Source of the DNA: Paulinella micropora
Lineage: Eukaryota; Cercozoa; Imbricatea; Euglyphida; Paulinellidae
Assembly (NCBI GenBank): GCA_019918135.1
Contig: WBZZ01002773.1
Coordinates: 120,001-184,000 of the forward strand
Direction: 5' to 3'
Length of the DNA stretch: 64,000 bases
Of this stretch, positions 10,454 to 21,100 are shown one piece after another. A program made the position numbers and the translations under genes. Within the stretch, counting starts at the first letter, position 1. Every line of letters begins with the position of its first letter. Under the pieces are notes generated by a model, which saw nothing but the letters and a program-made list of their open reading frames with translations, ran no database searches and had not been told where the DNA came from.

Positions 10454-12499
10454 ATGAAGACCAAAACTCGTGGAGGTGCGGAGGCGAAGTCTCTGCGAAA
10501 ACAACGACCGCCGAGGATATACAGAACCAAAGATGGCCGACCATATATTAAAGTAAAAGGTAAGCGGGCATATCTCAACTTTGGCGAGAAAACGAATGAC
10601 CTTTCAACACTTCAAATCGTTAAACTGTTTTTGAAATATATGAACAAACCCAAACGGCGGGGTCGTGCAAAAGAGCGAATTGTTAAGTCTGAATTCAATC
10701 GCCTTGAACACGAGAACCGCAACCAGATACAAAACAACCTGCTGAAAAAATATGAACTAATACACGAGCAGGAGCAAAAGGAAAAGAAGTTAAGAGAACA
10801 GGCGGAAGATGAGAAGAAAAGAATGGAGAGGAAGGAGAATGCCGACATTAAAGAAAGACAAGAAGAATTAATAAGGGAGGCGAACAGAGAGCAAAAACTT
10901 ATAGAGGATGTAAAATTTGAACAAGATAGAAAAAACAATTTAATGCTATTACCGCCTTTCCAACCTCAATACATACAAGCACCACCACAAGCACCACCCC
11001 AAGCACCACCACAAGCCCCACAACTAGGACCACCACAAGCACCACCACAAGCCCCACAACTAGGACCACCCCAAGCACCACAACTAGGACCACAACAAGC
11101 ACCACCACAAGCACCAGAAGAAAAGCAGATGCCATTGAAAACAAAAGAAGAGAAAAAGGCTGAAAAGGAATTAAAAGAAAAATACATTGAATTAATGAAG
11201 AAAGCGGGCTTTACAACTAAATTTATTAAAAGTTTGAGCAAAACAGAATTTATCAAACTTGGCACTGGAATAGAAAAAGCGATAGCCGATGCCCAATCAG
11301 CAGATGAGCAGAAAGAACTGGCGGAACAATACAAAAAAGAATTAGAACAAGAAAAAAAAATAGCGGAGGCCAAAGCGAAACACTTTGAAATTAAAGATAA
11401 AATATCATACATATCCGCAGGTTTAAGAAATGATCACAAGTATCCGAAATTGGATATACCCAAAACTTTGGGCCCTGCTTTGGAAAAAGAAATGAAAGCT
11501 CGGGGCAAACCACCACCCAAAAAAGTTAAAGGAAAACACACGACAGCGGGTATGGCACAAGTTATAGTAGATGAAGGCATTGATTTAGGAATAGACCAGA
11601 ATGAAATGAGAAAGAAACTCGCTGATTATTTGGGAATAAACCAAGCTGGTGCTGGGGCAAAAACGATGGAGGAATTAATCCACAAACTTTTAACGATAGC
11701 AAAAATTAAGAAATATTTGAAGAAGGGCAAATACAGAAAAAAAATGAAGAAGAAGGATTATGTAAGTAGCTTAGTAACTGAAATGAGAAGCGACCCAAAC
11801 ATTAAAAATCAAGTTTCAAATACTCTCGGTATTCAGCCAACTGAGGAAGCAACCCCAGCCACAGATGTAGACACCATTCAACCGCCAGCCCCCACCACAG
11901 ATGTAGACACCATTCAACCGCCAGCCACCGAACCACCACAACAACCGCCAGCCACCGAACCACCCACAGAAGAGCAACAAAAGCTACCCGTTAACTTAGC
12001 GGGGGAAGGTAGAGGGCTAATGACGGATGAAATAGACAACATTATGAAAAAGCACGAATGGTATATCGGCACGGTAGCCAGCGACGAAATAAACAAACTG
12101 AAACCAGAAAAAAGACAGAAGTATGGCTTTATAATGAACTTGGATAAGTCTAGCCAACCAGGCTCACATTGGATTGCTGTTTGGATTGATACCATTAAAG
12201 ACGACACTATTGAAATCTACGACCCGCTCGCACTGTTTAAGCCGACCGAGCTATTTCTACACCAAATGAAACAGCTTATTGAAAAGAGTAAGCCGAACAC
12301 ATACCTACTTATGAAAGTCAATCAGGTTAAAAACCAAAGCGACACGAGCACAACCTGCGGATGGCATAGTATTAGGTTTTTACTTGAACGGGCAAAAGGT
12401 AATCGGTTTAAATTTGCCAGCGGTTGGACTGACTTAAAAGAAAAAGAAGCGGAGGACCTAAAATCGCAGAATGGGTATGGTTTTGACACATACATTTAG
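10454..12499 (+). CDS. Large protein with C-terminal adenain/Ulp1-like cysteine protease (Polinton-like element)
   Basis: 681 residues. The N-terminus is basic; next comes a long Lys/Glu coiled coil (about residues 75-155), then Pro/Gln/Ala repeats (APPQAPPQAP, about residues 175-220), a second charged helical region, and a short Pro/Thr repeat. The last 170 residues hold the protease: GSHWIAVWID supplies the catalytic His and the following acidic position, and TCGWHS the Cys. The family matures capsid precursors. The long N-terminal extension may be a scaffold- or core-like part. Codons 7-15 are written by a 25-base sequence that is also in the leader of the ATPase gene. Confidence 0.75.
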   Translation: MKTKTRGGAEAKSLRKQRPPRIYRTKDGRPYIKVKGKRAYLNFGEKTNDLSTLQIVKLFLKYMNKPKRRGRAKERIVKSEFNRLEHENRNQIQNNLLKKYELIHEQEQKEKKLREQAEDEKKRMERKENADIKERQEELIREANREQKLIEDVKFEQDRKNNLMLLPPFQPQYIQAPPQAPPQAPPQAPQLGPPQAPPQAPQLGPPQAPQLGPQQAPPQAPEEKQMPLKTKEEKKAEKELKEKYIELMKKAGFTTKFIKSLSKTEFIKLGTGIEKAIADAQSADEQKELAEQYKKELEQEKKIAEAKAKHFEIKDKISYISAGLRNDHKYPKLDIPKTLGPALEKEMKARGKPPPKKVKGKHTTAGMAQVIVDEGIDLGIDQNEMRKKLADYLGINQAGAGAKTMEELIHKLLTIAKIKKYLKKGKYRKKMKKKDYVSSLVTEMRSDPNIKNQVSNTLGIQPTEEATPATDVDTIQPPAPTTDVDTIQPPATEPPQQPPATEPPTEEQQKLPVNLAGEGRGLMTDEIDNIMKKHEWYIGTVASDEINKLKPEKRQKYGFIMNLDKSSQPGSHWIAVWIDTIKDDTIEIYDPLALFKPTELFLHQMKQLIEKSKPNTYLLMKVNQVKNQSDTSTTCGWHSIRFLLERAKGNRFKFASGWTDLKEKEAEDLKSQNGYGFDTYI

Positions 12500-12540
12500 A
12501 CCCCGCAGGTAAAATAAAAAATATATTTTAGAATATATAC
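12499..12540 (+). promoter_or_regulatory. AT-rich promoter-like block before the penton-type gene
   Basis: Near-exact second copy of the block at 9102-9141, including the ACCCCGC lead-in and AGAATATATAC end. It is followed by GGAGGTGCG directly before the ATG at 12562, as at the ATPase leader. Confidence 0.6.
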
Positions 12541-12561
12541 AGTAATATACTTGGAGGTGCG

Positions 12562-13374
12562 ATGGAATACCGTGGTGGGCAAAGTAGCAACATTTACTAT
12601 GTCAACAGTAAAAATAGGATAAACGGAACAGACAGTGATTTCACTCACTCCATTGATATGAAATCTCTAGATAACCCGACACACTGTAAAATTCTTCATA
12701 TCTATGTGCCGAAGTCGTATTATTCTGTTTCTTCGCCATACAATACTTTTACACTTAGTGAAGATGGATTTGAGGCGCTAATTACGATACCCGAAGGAAA
12801 CTACACGATGAATAACTTAAAGAATAAACTGGCCGAGGTGCTAACCGCAGACAGCCCCAATGACTACACATACACAATAACAAGCAACAACACAAACACC
12901 GACCCAGAAGATGGTAAGCTATTATTTACAGTAGCGAATAACGGAGGAATTCAACCGCGGTTTATATTTGACACCGAAACTCGTATTCACGAAGTAATGG
13001 GTTTTGACCGCGACTCAACATATTTCTTTGCCAACAATACCATTAGGTCCCCAAATGTCATAATCTTGACTGGCGAAAAAACATTATATTTACAGTCAGA
13101 CCTCGTTGGGGAAGGCGATAATCACGTATTACAGGAAATATATACCGCGAATGAAATACCGTTTGGCTCTGTTATCTACGACGGCTCGGGCAGTGAATAC
13201 GGCAAACGACTATCAACTAGTTCAAGCAATTTGTATCGGTTCTACTTGACTGACGAAAACGACCAGCCAGTTAATCTCAACGGGTTAGGTATTGTAATGA
13301 CATTGTTGATTTACCGCGAGACAAATTATTTTAGTCTATTTACATCGTTCTTTAATTTGTTAAAATCTAGATAG
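12562..13374 (+). CDS. Minor capsid (penton-type) protein (Polinton-like element)
   Basis: 270 residues, beta-rich throughout, directly upstream of the major capsid gene as is normal for penton genes in this group. The start YYVNSKNRINGTDSDFTHSI resembles the N-terminus of Polinton and virophage minor capsid proteins. The call rests on position, length and that N-terminal feature, not on a search. Confidence 0.7.
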   Translation: MEYRGGQSSNIYYVNSKNRINGTDSDFTHSIDMKSLDNPTHCKILHIYVPKSYYSVSSPYNTFTLSEDGFEALITIPEGNYTMNNLKNKLAEVLTADSPNDYTYTITSNNTNTDPEDGKLLFTVANNGGIQPRFIFDTETRIHEVMGFDRDSTYFFANNTIRSPNVIILTGEKTLYLQSDLVGEGDNHVLQEIYTANEIPFGSVIYDGSGSEYGKRLSTSSSNLYRFYLTDENDQPVNLNGLGIVMTLLIYRETNYFSLFTSFFNLLKSR

Positions 13375-13391
13375 GGGCCTGCTCCCCCTAT
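13371..13391 (+). terminator. Hairpin including a stop codon
   Basis: ATAGGGG and CCCCTAT pair around the same 7-base loop as at 9080-9100; the TAG stop of the penton-type gene is in the left stem and ACCCCGC follows. Confidence 0.65.
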
Positions 13392-13525
13392 AACCCCGCA
13401 GGAGGTTAGTAATGTATTTTTGAATTATTTATTTATTTTTTTCTCATATTACAATATAGAACCTTTTGAAAAAGCTTCACCAAAAACTTCGGGTCGTAGG
13501 GTGTCCCTACAAAGCACTTACAAAA

Positions 13526-15085
13526 ATGCCTACACAACACGGAGGCGAACTAGACTTTAGCAGGACTGACTACATCAGTGCTTCTTATCGCTTGAATAAG
13601 CTTACCCCTCGTGAGGGTTCTTCTAGTATCACTATAACTACCGCAGGAGGACAGGAAAGCAACTTTGACCTTATCAGTCGCCCGTTTAACTTGGCTCGCT
13701 CTGTTTTGAGTTTTACTTATGCTCCTGCCGCGAAGGTGGCGAACTACAATAAATGCTTTATGGATTGCCTAGCACCGATTAGACAAATTCAATTGATTAC
13801 CAGAGGTGGTGTTTATCTGTGCGACATTAATGAAGTCGGCAATATTAGCAAGATGATTTGGAAACCCGAAACCTCCATTGATGATTTACTCGCTTTGGAA
13901 AACCACGACAACAACTCTGGAGCTGGTTGTATGCTTCAAAAGAACAACACAACAAACGGGGCGGGTTTTAGTAATACCGCTGCGACTGAAAGAAAAGTTA
14001 GCTTGCTTGATGCTATCGCTCTAAAAGCAGACGGAACGGCTTTGACCGCTGTTGGTGATACTAGCACTGGTGACCGATCGGCGGCGATTACTACTCGTAT
14101 TACCGAAGTTATGACTTCATACCAAACTAAGATGCGGGCTTACTTAACTCAACCAGCAACAAATGCTCGCAGACACGATGATAGTTTAATCGCAGCAGCA
14201 ACTGGCACTCTTAGTGTTGTTAATGTTGCGCACAATGAGGCTAAGTATTTCTCAGGAGGAGCTATTCAACAACCCGAACCGATTATCAATGTTAAGATTA
14301 ATCTTGGAATGCTTTACAATACTATTTTTGCTCTGGATAAAACTATTATGTTTCCAGAAATTTTGACTATGCGGATTGTTTGGCAACAGACACCCAAAAT
14401 CTTTTATTACAACGATGACCCTCTTTCTACTGGTGGAGGCACTGTTGCGGCGGCGGATTTAAGTGTGGCCGTCTCTAACCTCAACCTCTTCTTAGCTGTT
14501 GAAACCAATCCCGATGTAATCCAATCAATTCAGCAGAAGATTATGAGCCCCGAAGGTATGAGCTTCAACATTGATTATTCTTACTTGTATAAAAATACGG
14601 CAACTTCAACTTCTCAAAATGTTATCCTTAGATTTGACAGAGGCCACGGACGGCGAATTAAGAAGATTTATCACTCTGTGTTTAACGGAACTGAAAACAA
14701 GAACACCGCCTGTGATAATAGCAACCTGCTCGGCTCAAAGGTTCAAACATTTTACACCACACTAGACGGAGCACGACAGCAGGAATTTAATGTTGATTGT
14801 CAAACTGGAAAACTAGAAGACTATATGTATCTTAAACCGAAGTTGGAAGGCTCGTCTTTGATGAATAGCAATGTTTATCAATACAACTGGTTTTGGTGCG
14901 ATAGCTTTGACAATACTCGCCCTCTGTGGAGCAAGGACCAAAATGAAATCAGCGGATTATCCCTAGACACCGAGCGACGATGGGAGTTTATCGCAACCGT
15001 CGTGGCTGGAACCTACAATCATTACACATTTGTGGTCACTCAGCAAGAAGTAAATGTTAAGAATGGCACCATTACCAGAACCTAA
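13526..15085 (+). CDS. Major capsid protein, double jelly-roll type (Polinton-like element)
   Basis: 519 residues from the ATG chosen at 13526 (MPTQHGGELDF); an in-frame ATG 60 bases upstream lies across a small hairpin and reads poorly. The protein is beta-rich with family-like segments near the start (an ordered strand after LDFSRTDYI, then LNKLTPREGSS) and at the C-terminus (RRWEFIATVVAG). Length, position after the penton-type gene and lack of long helices fit the double jelly-roll capsid proteins of Polinton-like viruses, which form the hexons. Confidence 0.8.
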   Translation: MPTQHGGELDFSRTDYISASYRLNKLTPREGSSSITITTAGGQESNFDLISRPFNLARSVLSFTYAPAAKVANYNKCFMDCLAPIRQIQLITRGGVYLCDINEVGNISKMIWKPETSIDDLLALENHDNNSGAGCMLQKNNTTNGAGFSNTAATERKVSLLDAIALKADGTALTAVGDTSTGDRSAAITTRITEVMTSYQTKMRAYLTQPATNARRHDDSLIAAATGTLSVVNVAHNEAKYFSGGAIQQPEPIINVKINLGMLYNTIFALDKTIMFPEILTMRIVWQQTPKIFYYNDDPLSTGGGTVAAADLSVAVSNLNLFLAVETNPDVIQSIQQKIMSPEGMSFNIDYSYLYKNTATSTSQNVILRFDRGHGRRIKKIYHSVFNGTENKNTACDNSNLLGSKVQTFYTTLDGARQQEFNVDCQTGKLEDYMYLKPKLEGSSLMNSNVYQYNWFWCDSFDNTRPLWSKDQNEISGLSLDTERRWEFIATVVAGTYNHYTFVVTQQEVNVKNGTITRT

Positions 15086-15147
15086 GCAGGGGCAAGCAGG
15101 TAATTAATTTTGATAGATTATTTATTTTTTTTGATAATATAGAAACT

Positions 15148-16398
15148 ATGACATCCCACCAACGAAATCTAGTCGCCCAAAATCCAGGCGGCGACTTCGT
15201 AAATGTCAAAGTCGGGTATGATGGATATGTAGGGGGTCAAAATATGAAAACTGCCTTTGGTGAAGCATTAACCAGTTCATTAACACCAGTATTACAGGAA
15301 ATCTTTCCATATACTATCAATACAAGGGTATGGACAAAAACAGAAACGAACGCGAGCGTTTCATTTAGCAGTAATATGGCCGAATTAAAAACAACCGCTA
15401 ATGCTACTGCTAATGCCGTTATGGAAAGCAAAAGAAAAATAAAATACAGAACAGGTATGGGTGTTTTAGCCCGCTTCACTGCTTTATGGACTACTGATGA
15501 AACTAAGGAATATATATCATTTATTGGTATAGGCGATACCGCACTACAAAATGGATTCTACTTTTATAAGGATGGTGTGGTTGGTTTCTGTATAGCACAC
15601 GCGAAAGGAGGTGTTGTTTCATATATTCAACAAGCGAACTGGGATGACCCGTGTAATGGAACAGGCGATATGCCTCTCTTGGATTTGACGAAGGGAAATG
15701 TCTTTGAAATTCAATTTCAATATTTGGGCTTTGGGGCCATTAAGTTTTCAATTGAGAACCCCAACACAGGCGAATTCCAGCAAGTCCATATGATTAAGTA
15801 TGCGAATGCCAACACGGGTGTCAGTCTGCGGAATACAACTCTTCCATTTGTTGCTAGAATGAGAAATGATGCCGATACAGGAATACAAATATTGAAAACG
15901 GCTAGTTGTAGTATGTTTATTGAGGGAGCTAACACCGTTAATTCAAGCATATCTAACGAAGCGGAAGGAAGTGAGCCAGCGAGCACTACTGAAAGCCCAA
16001 TTCTTAGCATAAAAAATAAATCGCTTTTTAATGGCGGTGCTACAAATTATTCAATCGTTTATCCATCTCTCGTGAGCATATCAAACGAAGATACAAAAGT
16101 TAATATAGTGCGGATTGTGAAAACAACTGGAACACTTACGGCGGAGAACTTTGCTGATATTGATGCTACAACTTCAATCGTGTCAAAGGATACCGCTGCG
16201 ACTGCTCTTGGTGGTGCCACTATAACGGATGTCATACTTAAACTTTTTGTTAATGCTACTTCAAGCCAGCTTATTGACCTGCGAACTTACGACATACAAC
16301 TCGCGCCTGGTGAAAATCTAACATTTTTACAAAAGTCTGTCTCTGCTGGCGGAGGAGGAAATGTGAGTGTTATAGTTAATTTCTTAGAAGACCAGTAA
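15148..16398 (+). CDS. Probable virion protein of unknown fold (Polinton-like element)
   Basis: 416 residues, beta-rich, in the capsid gene cluster with a GATAATATAGAAACT box before the ATG. The middle (RTGMGVLARFTALW ... IGIGDTALQNGFYF) looks like a jelly-roll or lectin-like beta sandwich; the end (RTYDIQLAPGENLTF) resembles a second beta domain. Similar proteins occur beside capsid genes in related elements, but I cannot name a family. Confidence 0.5.
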   Translation: MTSHQRNLVAQNPGGDFVNVKVGYDGYVGGQNMKTAFGEALTSSLTPVLQEIFPYTINTRVWTKTETNASVSFSSNMAELKTTANATANAVMESKRKIKYRTGMGVLARFTALWTTDETKEYISFIGIGDTALQNGFYFYKDGVVGFCIAHAKGGVVSYIQQANWDDPCNGTGDMPLLDLTKGNVFEIQFQYLGFGAIKFSIENPNTGEFQQVHMIKYANANTGVSLRNTTLPFVARMRNDADTGIQILKTASCSMFIEGANTVNSSISNEAEGSEPASTTESPILSIKNKSLFNGGATNYSIVYPSLVSISNEDTKVNIVRIVKTTGTLTAENFADIDATTSIVSKDTAATALGGATITDVILKLFVNATSSQLIDLRTYDIQLAPGENLTFLQKSVSAGGGGNVSVIVNFLEDQ

Positions 16399-16441
16399 TA
16401 ATTTTTTTTGTAATAATTTTTTCTAATATAATAATATAGTA

Positions 16442-17077
16442 ATGTATCGTCGTAAGTTGTATTTTGTGGGTGGTAGGCGGTTTCTAACAAAAGCATCTAT
16501 CAAATCCCACATAAGAAGAATAATAAGCAAATATAACGATGGTGAAGTTCTGAACCCAGAAGATGGCAATTTCGTGCGAGACCTAATAACCCATCACCCT
16601 TGTCTAAAAAATGGCATCATTGATGTTGAAAGTAATTTGACCACTGGGAGAAAACACTTTCGTGTAGATGGTAAGCCGTTTTCGTGGAATTGCTGTGTTG
16701 ACCTCATAGGCCTTAGCAAATTAAAAAAAATGGCGAGAGTGATAAAAGAAGCAAGCAGGAATACGATAAGACCGCAAATACAAGAATATCTTGACATCGT
16801 GGCTATTGATGTATTCGTAGAACCCAGATACATATGCGAAATAAGTGGTGATATATATGAGCGAGTTGATGTCCACGTAGACCACCACTTTGACCTAATA
16901 CAATTCAAAGACATCCTTCAACAATACCTTGAAGTAAATAGAGAATTAGAAGTTGAAGACGGTTTATTGAAAGAACCGCATTTCACTAAATTTAGCGACT
17001 TTCACAAACAGAAAGCAATACTGCGAATAATAAAAAAAGAAATTAATATTAGAGGCAAAATGTATCTCTTACGGTAA
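16442..17077 (+). CDS. DUF3223-like protein (Polinton-like element)
   Basis: 211 residues. The first 80 (GRRFLTKASIKSHIRRII ... YNDGEVLNPED ... FVRDLITHHP ... FRVDGKPFSWNCCVDLI) resemble DUF3223, a domain known from plant DCL-type proteins and from some viruses and bacteria, with no settled biochemical role. The rest is Lys/Glu-rich. A TAATATAGTA box lies just before the ATG. Confidence 0.5.
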   Translation: MYRRKLYFVGGRRFLTKASIKSHIRRIISKYNDGEVLNPEDGNFVRDLITHHPCLKNGIIDVESNLTTGRKHFRVDGKPFSWNCCVDLIGLSKLKKMARVIKEASRNTIRPQIQEYLDIVAIDVFVEPRYICEISGDIYERVDVHVDHHFDLIQFKDILQQYLEVNRELEVEDGLLKEPHFTKFSDFHKQKAILRIIKKEINIRGKMYLLR

Positions 17078-17084
17078 ATACCTC

Positions 17085-17360
17085 CTACAAATACTTTTTC
17101 AATTCGTCTTTATTTTGGACCCAAGGTTGGCGAACTAACCATTCAATATATGGCTTATCAATCTTGGCTATGTCTTCTATTTTTTTACCTTTGTATTTGC
17201 CAAAGTGAAATGTGTCTTTTGGCTGAGCATTTCTCATTTCTTCAATCGCTTTTATTTCGTCGTGGATTACCTTTTGGACATCTTCCAGCGAGAAGGATTT
17301 TTTTTCGCCTTCAATGGAAAGTTTTTGGAACTTCTCGCACAGTCTAGTTAGGGCGGACAT
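17085..17360 (-). CDS. Small DUF3820-like protein (Polinton-like element)
   Basis: 91 residues. The C-terminal half (FHFGKYKGKKIEDIA ... YIEWLVRQPW) matches the pattern of small exonuclease-associated or DUF3820-type domains (FGKYKG...YLEWL). The N-terminal half is helical. It is convergent with the DUF3223-like gene; role unknown. Confidence 0.5.
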   Translation of the reverse strand: MSALTRLCEKFQKLSIEGEKKSFSLEDVQKVIHDEIKAIEEMRNAQPKDTFHFGKYKGKKIEDIAKIDKPYIEWLVRQPWVQNKDELKKYL

Positions 17361-17411
17361 AGTAGGGGGTATATAGTTGGTAGGAAAAAATTAAATAAAT
17401 AATAATATAGA

Positions 17412-18101
17412 ATGAGCGAGTGGATAATCTTTGTTAAGGCTTACTCATCTAAGCATAACATAAGCTACAAGGAGGCATTGAAAAAAGCTGGTAAGGCATA
17501 CAGGAAACAGAAGGGGGGCAGTGCGGAGTTATCAGAGGATGTCTATTTGTCTTCGTCGGATAGAAAAGGTGCGGACGGATGGAAGCCAGTTGCCAGCAAA
17601 GAAAAGTCAACGGTGTATGAAAAAGATGGTAAAGCGATTGTGGCATTTAGGGGAAGTGCGGATAAAAGGGACCTGTTAACCGATGTCGCATTGGTAAAGG
17701 GAGTATTGAAAAGAACGCCGAGATATAAGGAGGAACAGAAGCTTGTTAATGAAGTCATACAAAAATATGGTAAGGATAATGTTGAGCTGACGGGACATTC
17801 ACTAGGTGGGACGATTGCGAAAGATTTAAGTAGGCAGACGGGTGTAAGGGCTACAACATACAATAAAGGCAGTAGCACGAAGGACCTAATTGAGGGAGTA
17901 ATTGACCGAGTAGCTGTTAAAATTAATCCAAAAGGAAAAAGGGCGAAGACTGCGAAGCTAACCACTAACTACCGAACAGCATTTGACCCCATATCGTTAA
18001 TGGGTGCTACTGCGGTGAATACTAAGCTAGTGAAACCGACGAGGGGCATTCATACGATAAGAAGCTTCAAAGGTAAAGGAGCCAAAAAAATATATTTATG
18101 A
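17412..18101 (+). CDS. Class 3 lipase-like hydrolase (Polinton-like element)
   Basis: 229 residues. The nucleophile elbow is GHSLGG (about residue 135) preceded by a strand; upstream VAFRGS (about residue 80) is the oxyanion-hole region typical of lipase class 3; a His near the C-terminus (TRGIHTIRSF) could complete the triad. Lipases of this class in viruses are thought to act on host or vesicle membranes during entry or escape. The basic N-terminus (KAYRKQKGGS) and lack of signal peptide suggest a virion-packaged or cytosolic protein. Confidence 0.75.
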   Translation: MSEWIIFVKAYSSKHNISYKEALKKAGKAYRKQKGGSAELSEDVYLSSSDRKGADGWKPVASKEKSTVYEKDGKAIVAFRGSADKRDLLTDVALVKGVLKRTPRYKEEQKLVNEVIQKYGKDNVELTGHSLGGTIAKDLSRQTGVRATTYNKGSSTKDLIEGVIDRVAVKINPKGKRAKTAKLTTNYRTAFDPISLMGATAVNTKLVKPTRGIHTIRSFKGKGAKKIYL

Positions 18102-18112
18102 AATTTACCTAT

Positions 18113-21100
18113 TCATACTTCGTTTGATAGTCCAATATCGTTCAAGCAGGTGGCACGGCTTAAAGCGACATATAACAAATTCATTGACAGTAGGTCTAGA
18201 TTTATCCACACTGGTGTTGTTCGGCCTTGTGAGCAGTGGATGGTGGATGAGAATGTCGGCTGGATGTCCGCATATGGTTTCTTGTCTGGTATCGTTTTTT
18301 TTCTATCAAACTTCTGCTCAATATTGTCAATCGTAATGAATATATGTTCTTTGGTATCCCTAGTAATAGTGTGAATATCGCCATTATGGACAATCTTTGT
18401 ATTACAACGAAACACTACCTGATGACCTGTTTTAAGAGGTTTATTTTGTAGCATTTTGTTATTACTTTCATTAACATTGCTGTTAGAGTGGTGTAATATT
18501 AAAGGTGGATTTTTGTCAGTCGGTTTAGGGTGTGGCTTAACTTGCTTATTAAGAGCATCTAATTCTTCAAGTGTTAGTATATCAGGTAGGCAGTCTTTTG
18601 CTTTATGCTGGCTAAGCTCATTGCCGCCGACCTTGTAATAGTCTTCTACCTTATTTAAGATAGATTGTAGAACTAGGTCTTTGGCCTGTCTGTAATTTGT
18701 ATCAAGATTTATTTTTGTAAATAGCTTGAAAGTTTTTGACTTGTGGAATGGTTCGGATGTTGGGTCTGGGCAAGGAAGCTGAGCTAAGTGGCCAAACAGA
18801 ATAATTGATACACCGCCGAATGGTCTGTTGATTTTAGTGTATTTTCTGAGCATATGGTCCAGACTTTCTAAATTCTTGGAGGTAAGCATAGAAACTTCAT
18901 CAATCGTTATTCTGTGGTTAATGGCTTCTTCGCCCACTGGTATCGGTAGCGGAAGTCTATGACATAGCATTGTTAGTATTTTTGGAGTGTATATTCAGAA
19001 TTAATAACTTGGCGAGCATTGTGTGTCATAGCGGTTGATAAAGTCTTTTTGTCTTTGAAATGGGTGTTAGTGTATTTTGATGGCTGACCAGTTAGGTATT
19101 TAATCATTTCAGATTTACCCGTTCCAGCTTTGCAGTGAATGAGCAATAATTCTTGTTCTGGTAAAGGTTTGTATTCGTCTTTGGTGCTATAATCTGGAAG
19201 CTCTGTATCTTCAAAGGCGGAGAACTCTGGATATTGTTTATGTGGTGTTTCTAAGAATTTCTGTAATGGTAATGTGTCTTTGAAACCGCTATGTCGCTGG
19301 TATGTTATCCGTGGTTCGCCATTTATGTAGGAAACGAAGCAAGTCATATTTAGCTGTGGGGCGATGAACTCGTCTTGTTCTTTAACCTCGGGACGAAATT
19401 CTTTTCCTGTTTTCATATATTCGCCTTCGTATGCGATACTGTCTGTATTAGAATATAGTAAAGTCCGCCCAGTATTTACAAGCTTTAACATTTGGTTATG
19501 AAGAACTATCTTTTGGTATGCTAGCACATAGCCAGTTAAGTGAGACATTTGAAATATGTTGTCTGTTGGGTTTGTGTCTTGGTATGTGTAAATCATTCGC
19601 TCTGGTAGTAGGTCGTCCTTCATTTCGGCATACTTACTCTTATCGTATTTAACTCGTTTCAGGAACAATAACCTATATCCTTTTTCTTTCATCATAAAAT
19701 GTATTCGCTCGTTGTATGTTTTTGAAATAGTAGATACTTGCTGAGTTCGGTGTATGTTCTTGTTCAAAGAGCCTACCAGTAAGTTGGTTGCTTTGGCTAA
19801 TGTGTCGTGTTCATAGCCAGGCTTATCAAAGTAGTAATCTTGTATATTTGTTATGTGTTCTGTGAAGGTTTTGAATGGGTTGAAGTGGTCGTCTGCTACA
19901 TATAACCTCTTAATAAATATCTTAACTCCTTGGTCAAACATATACAATAATGCGGGTATGGGTTGGCATTGTGTTCCTTTTGTGGTGTAGCCGTTGAAGA
20001 AGGTTGGCACGGTGAGGTGCTTCTGGTCGTAGTCAAAAACAGCATAACCGTGTAGAGGTTTAATTTTATTGTAGTATTCTTGGGTTAGGTCTTGGTTTAT
20101 GTTAATTATGTTGCGAGGAGCAATTGGGTATTCATTGAAGTATGACGACATTTCCCCTAGATTACCTAACGAAGCATTTGTATAAGCTTTTACCATATCA
20201 ATCTGGTGTATCTTGTTGGGGTTTTTGGTGTGATGCTTAAAGATATGATGAAAGGGTATTTGACCAGATTTTACGTGTCGTAATATATTAGGTTCAGTAA
20301 TTTGTGTATGGAACTTAGGTTTATGTTTTTGTATGAGACACTCTATAAATAACTGTTTGAAGTATGATGGCAATGACCAAGCGGGGGTATCCTTAGGAAC
20401 GAATGATGCGTGTTTGAAACGGTCTAAGCATTTATAGTTTAGTTTGTTTTCTTTATCTACTATTCCTACAATGTTTCCAGATTGGTCTGTCATTGAATAG
20501 AAATCCTTATGTTCTAATTCCATTTGGGTTTGGATGTTGTTGAGTTCTTCCTGTGATATCCATTTGTTCTCGTATTGGTTCGTAGATAGTTTCACATTAC
20601 TTGCTTCGTGATTAGTAGCATATTGGGGTCGTGGCTCTGGTATGTTTTCGTTAATATCGTATAATAGTTCAATTGACTTAATGTGTTGGATACAAACATC
20701 TTTTTGTTTTCCTTTTATTAATGTGGCGTGATAATCATTACATCTAGTTATTATCTGTTTTGGGTATTCCTTAGTAGATGCTCGCCACAGTATATTCATA
20801 CCATCAAATACATAAATCCTACATCGGATAAAGTCTTCCATTTCGTCAATGTCCTTTGCTGTGGCATATTTGATATCCTTAAAGCGGTCTAGTATCACAC
20901 TATCTCGTTTTCGTTTTCTATTGTTTGGGTTTGGAAAGTCTTTCATAATACATTCTAGCACACAGTTTATTTCACCCTGTGCCATTGGTATGATAATATG
21001 ATTTAGCTGATTAACTTGGTCAATTGTAATAACTTTAAGGTCTTTGTCTTCTCTTTGTTCGTAAAACCTTGCTTGCCGTTCTACAAAGTTTCTAACAGTA

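Noticed and set aside
10975-11120. Short direct repeats (CAAGCACCACCA type) resembling a repeat array
   Set aside because: They are in-frame codons for the Pro/Gln/Ala tract of the protease protein, not a CRISPR or satellite.
13466-13525. Upstream start for the major capsid gene
   Set aside because: The extra 20 codons run through a GTAGGG/CCCTAC hairpin of the kind found at gene ends and read unlike the rest; the ATG at 13526 is preferred.
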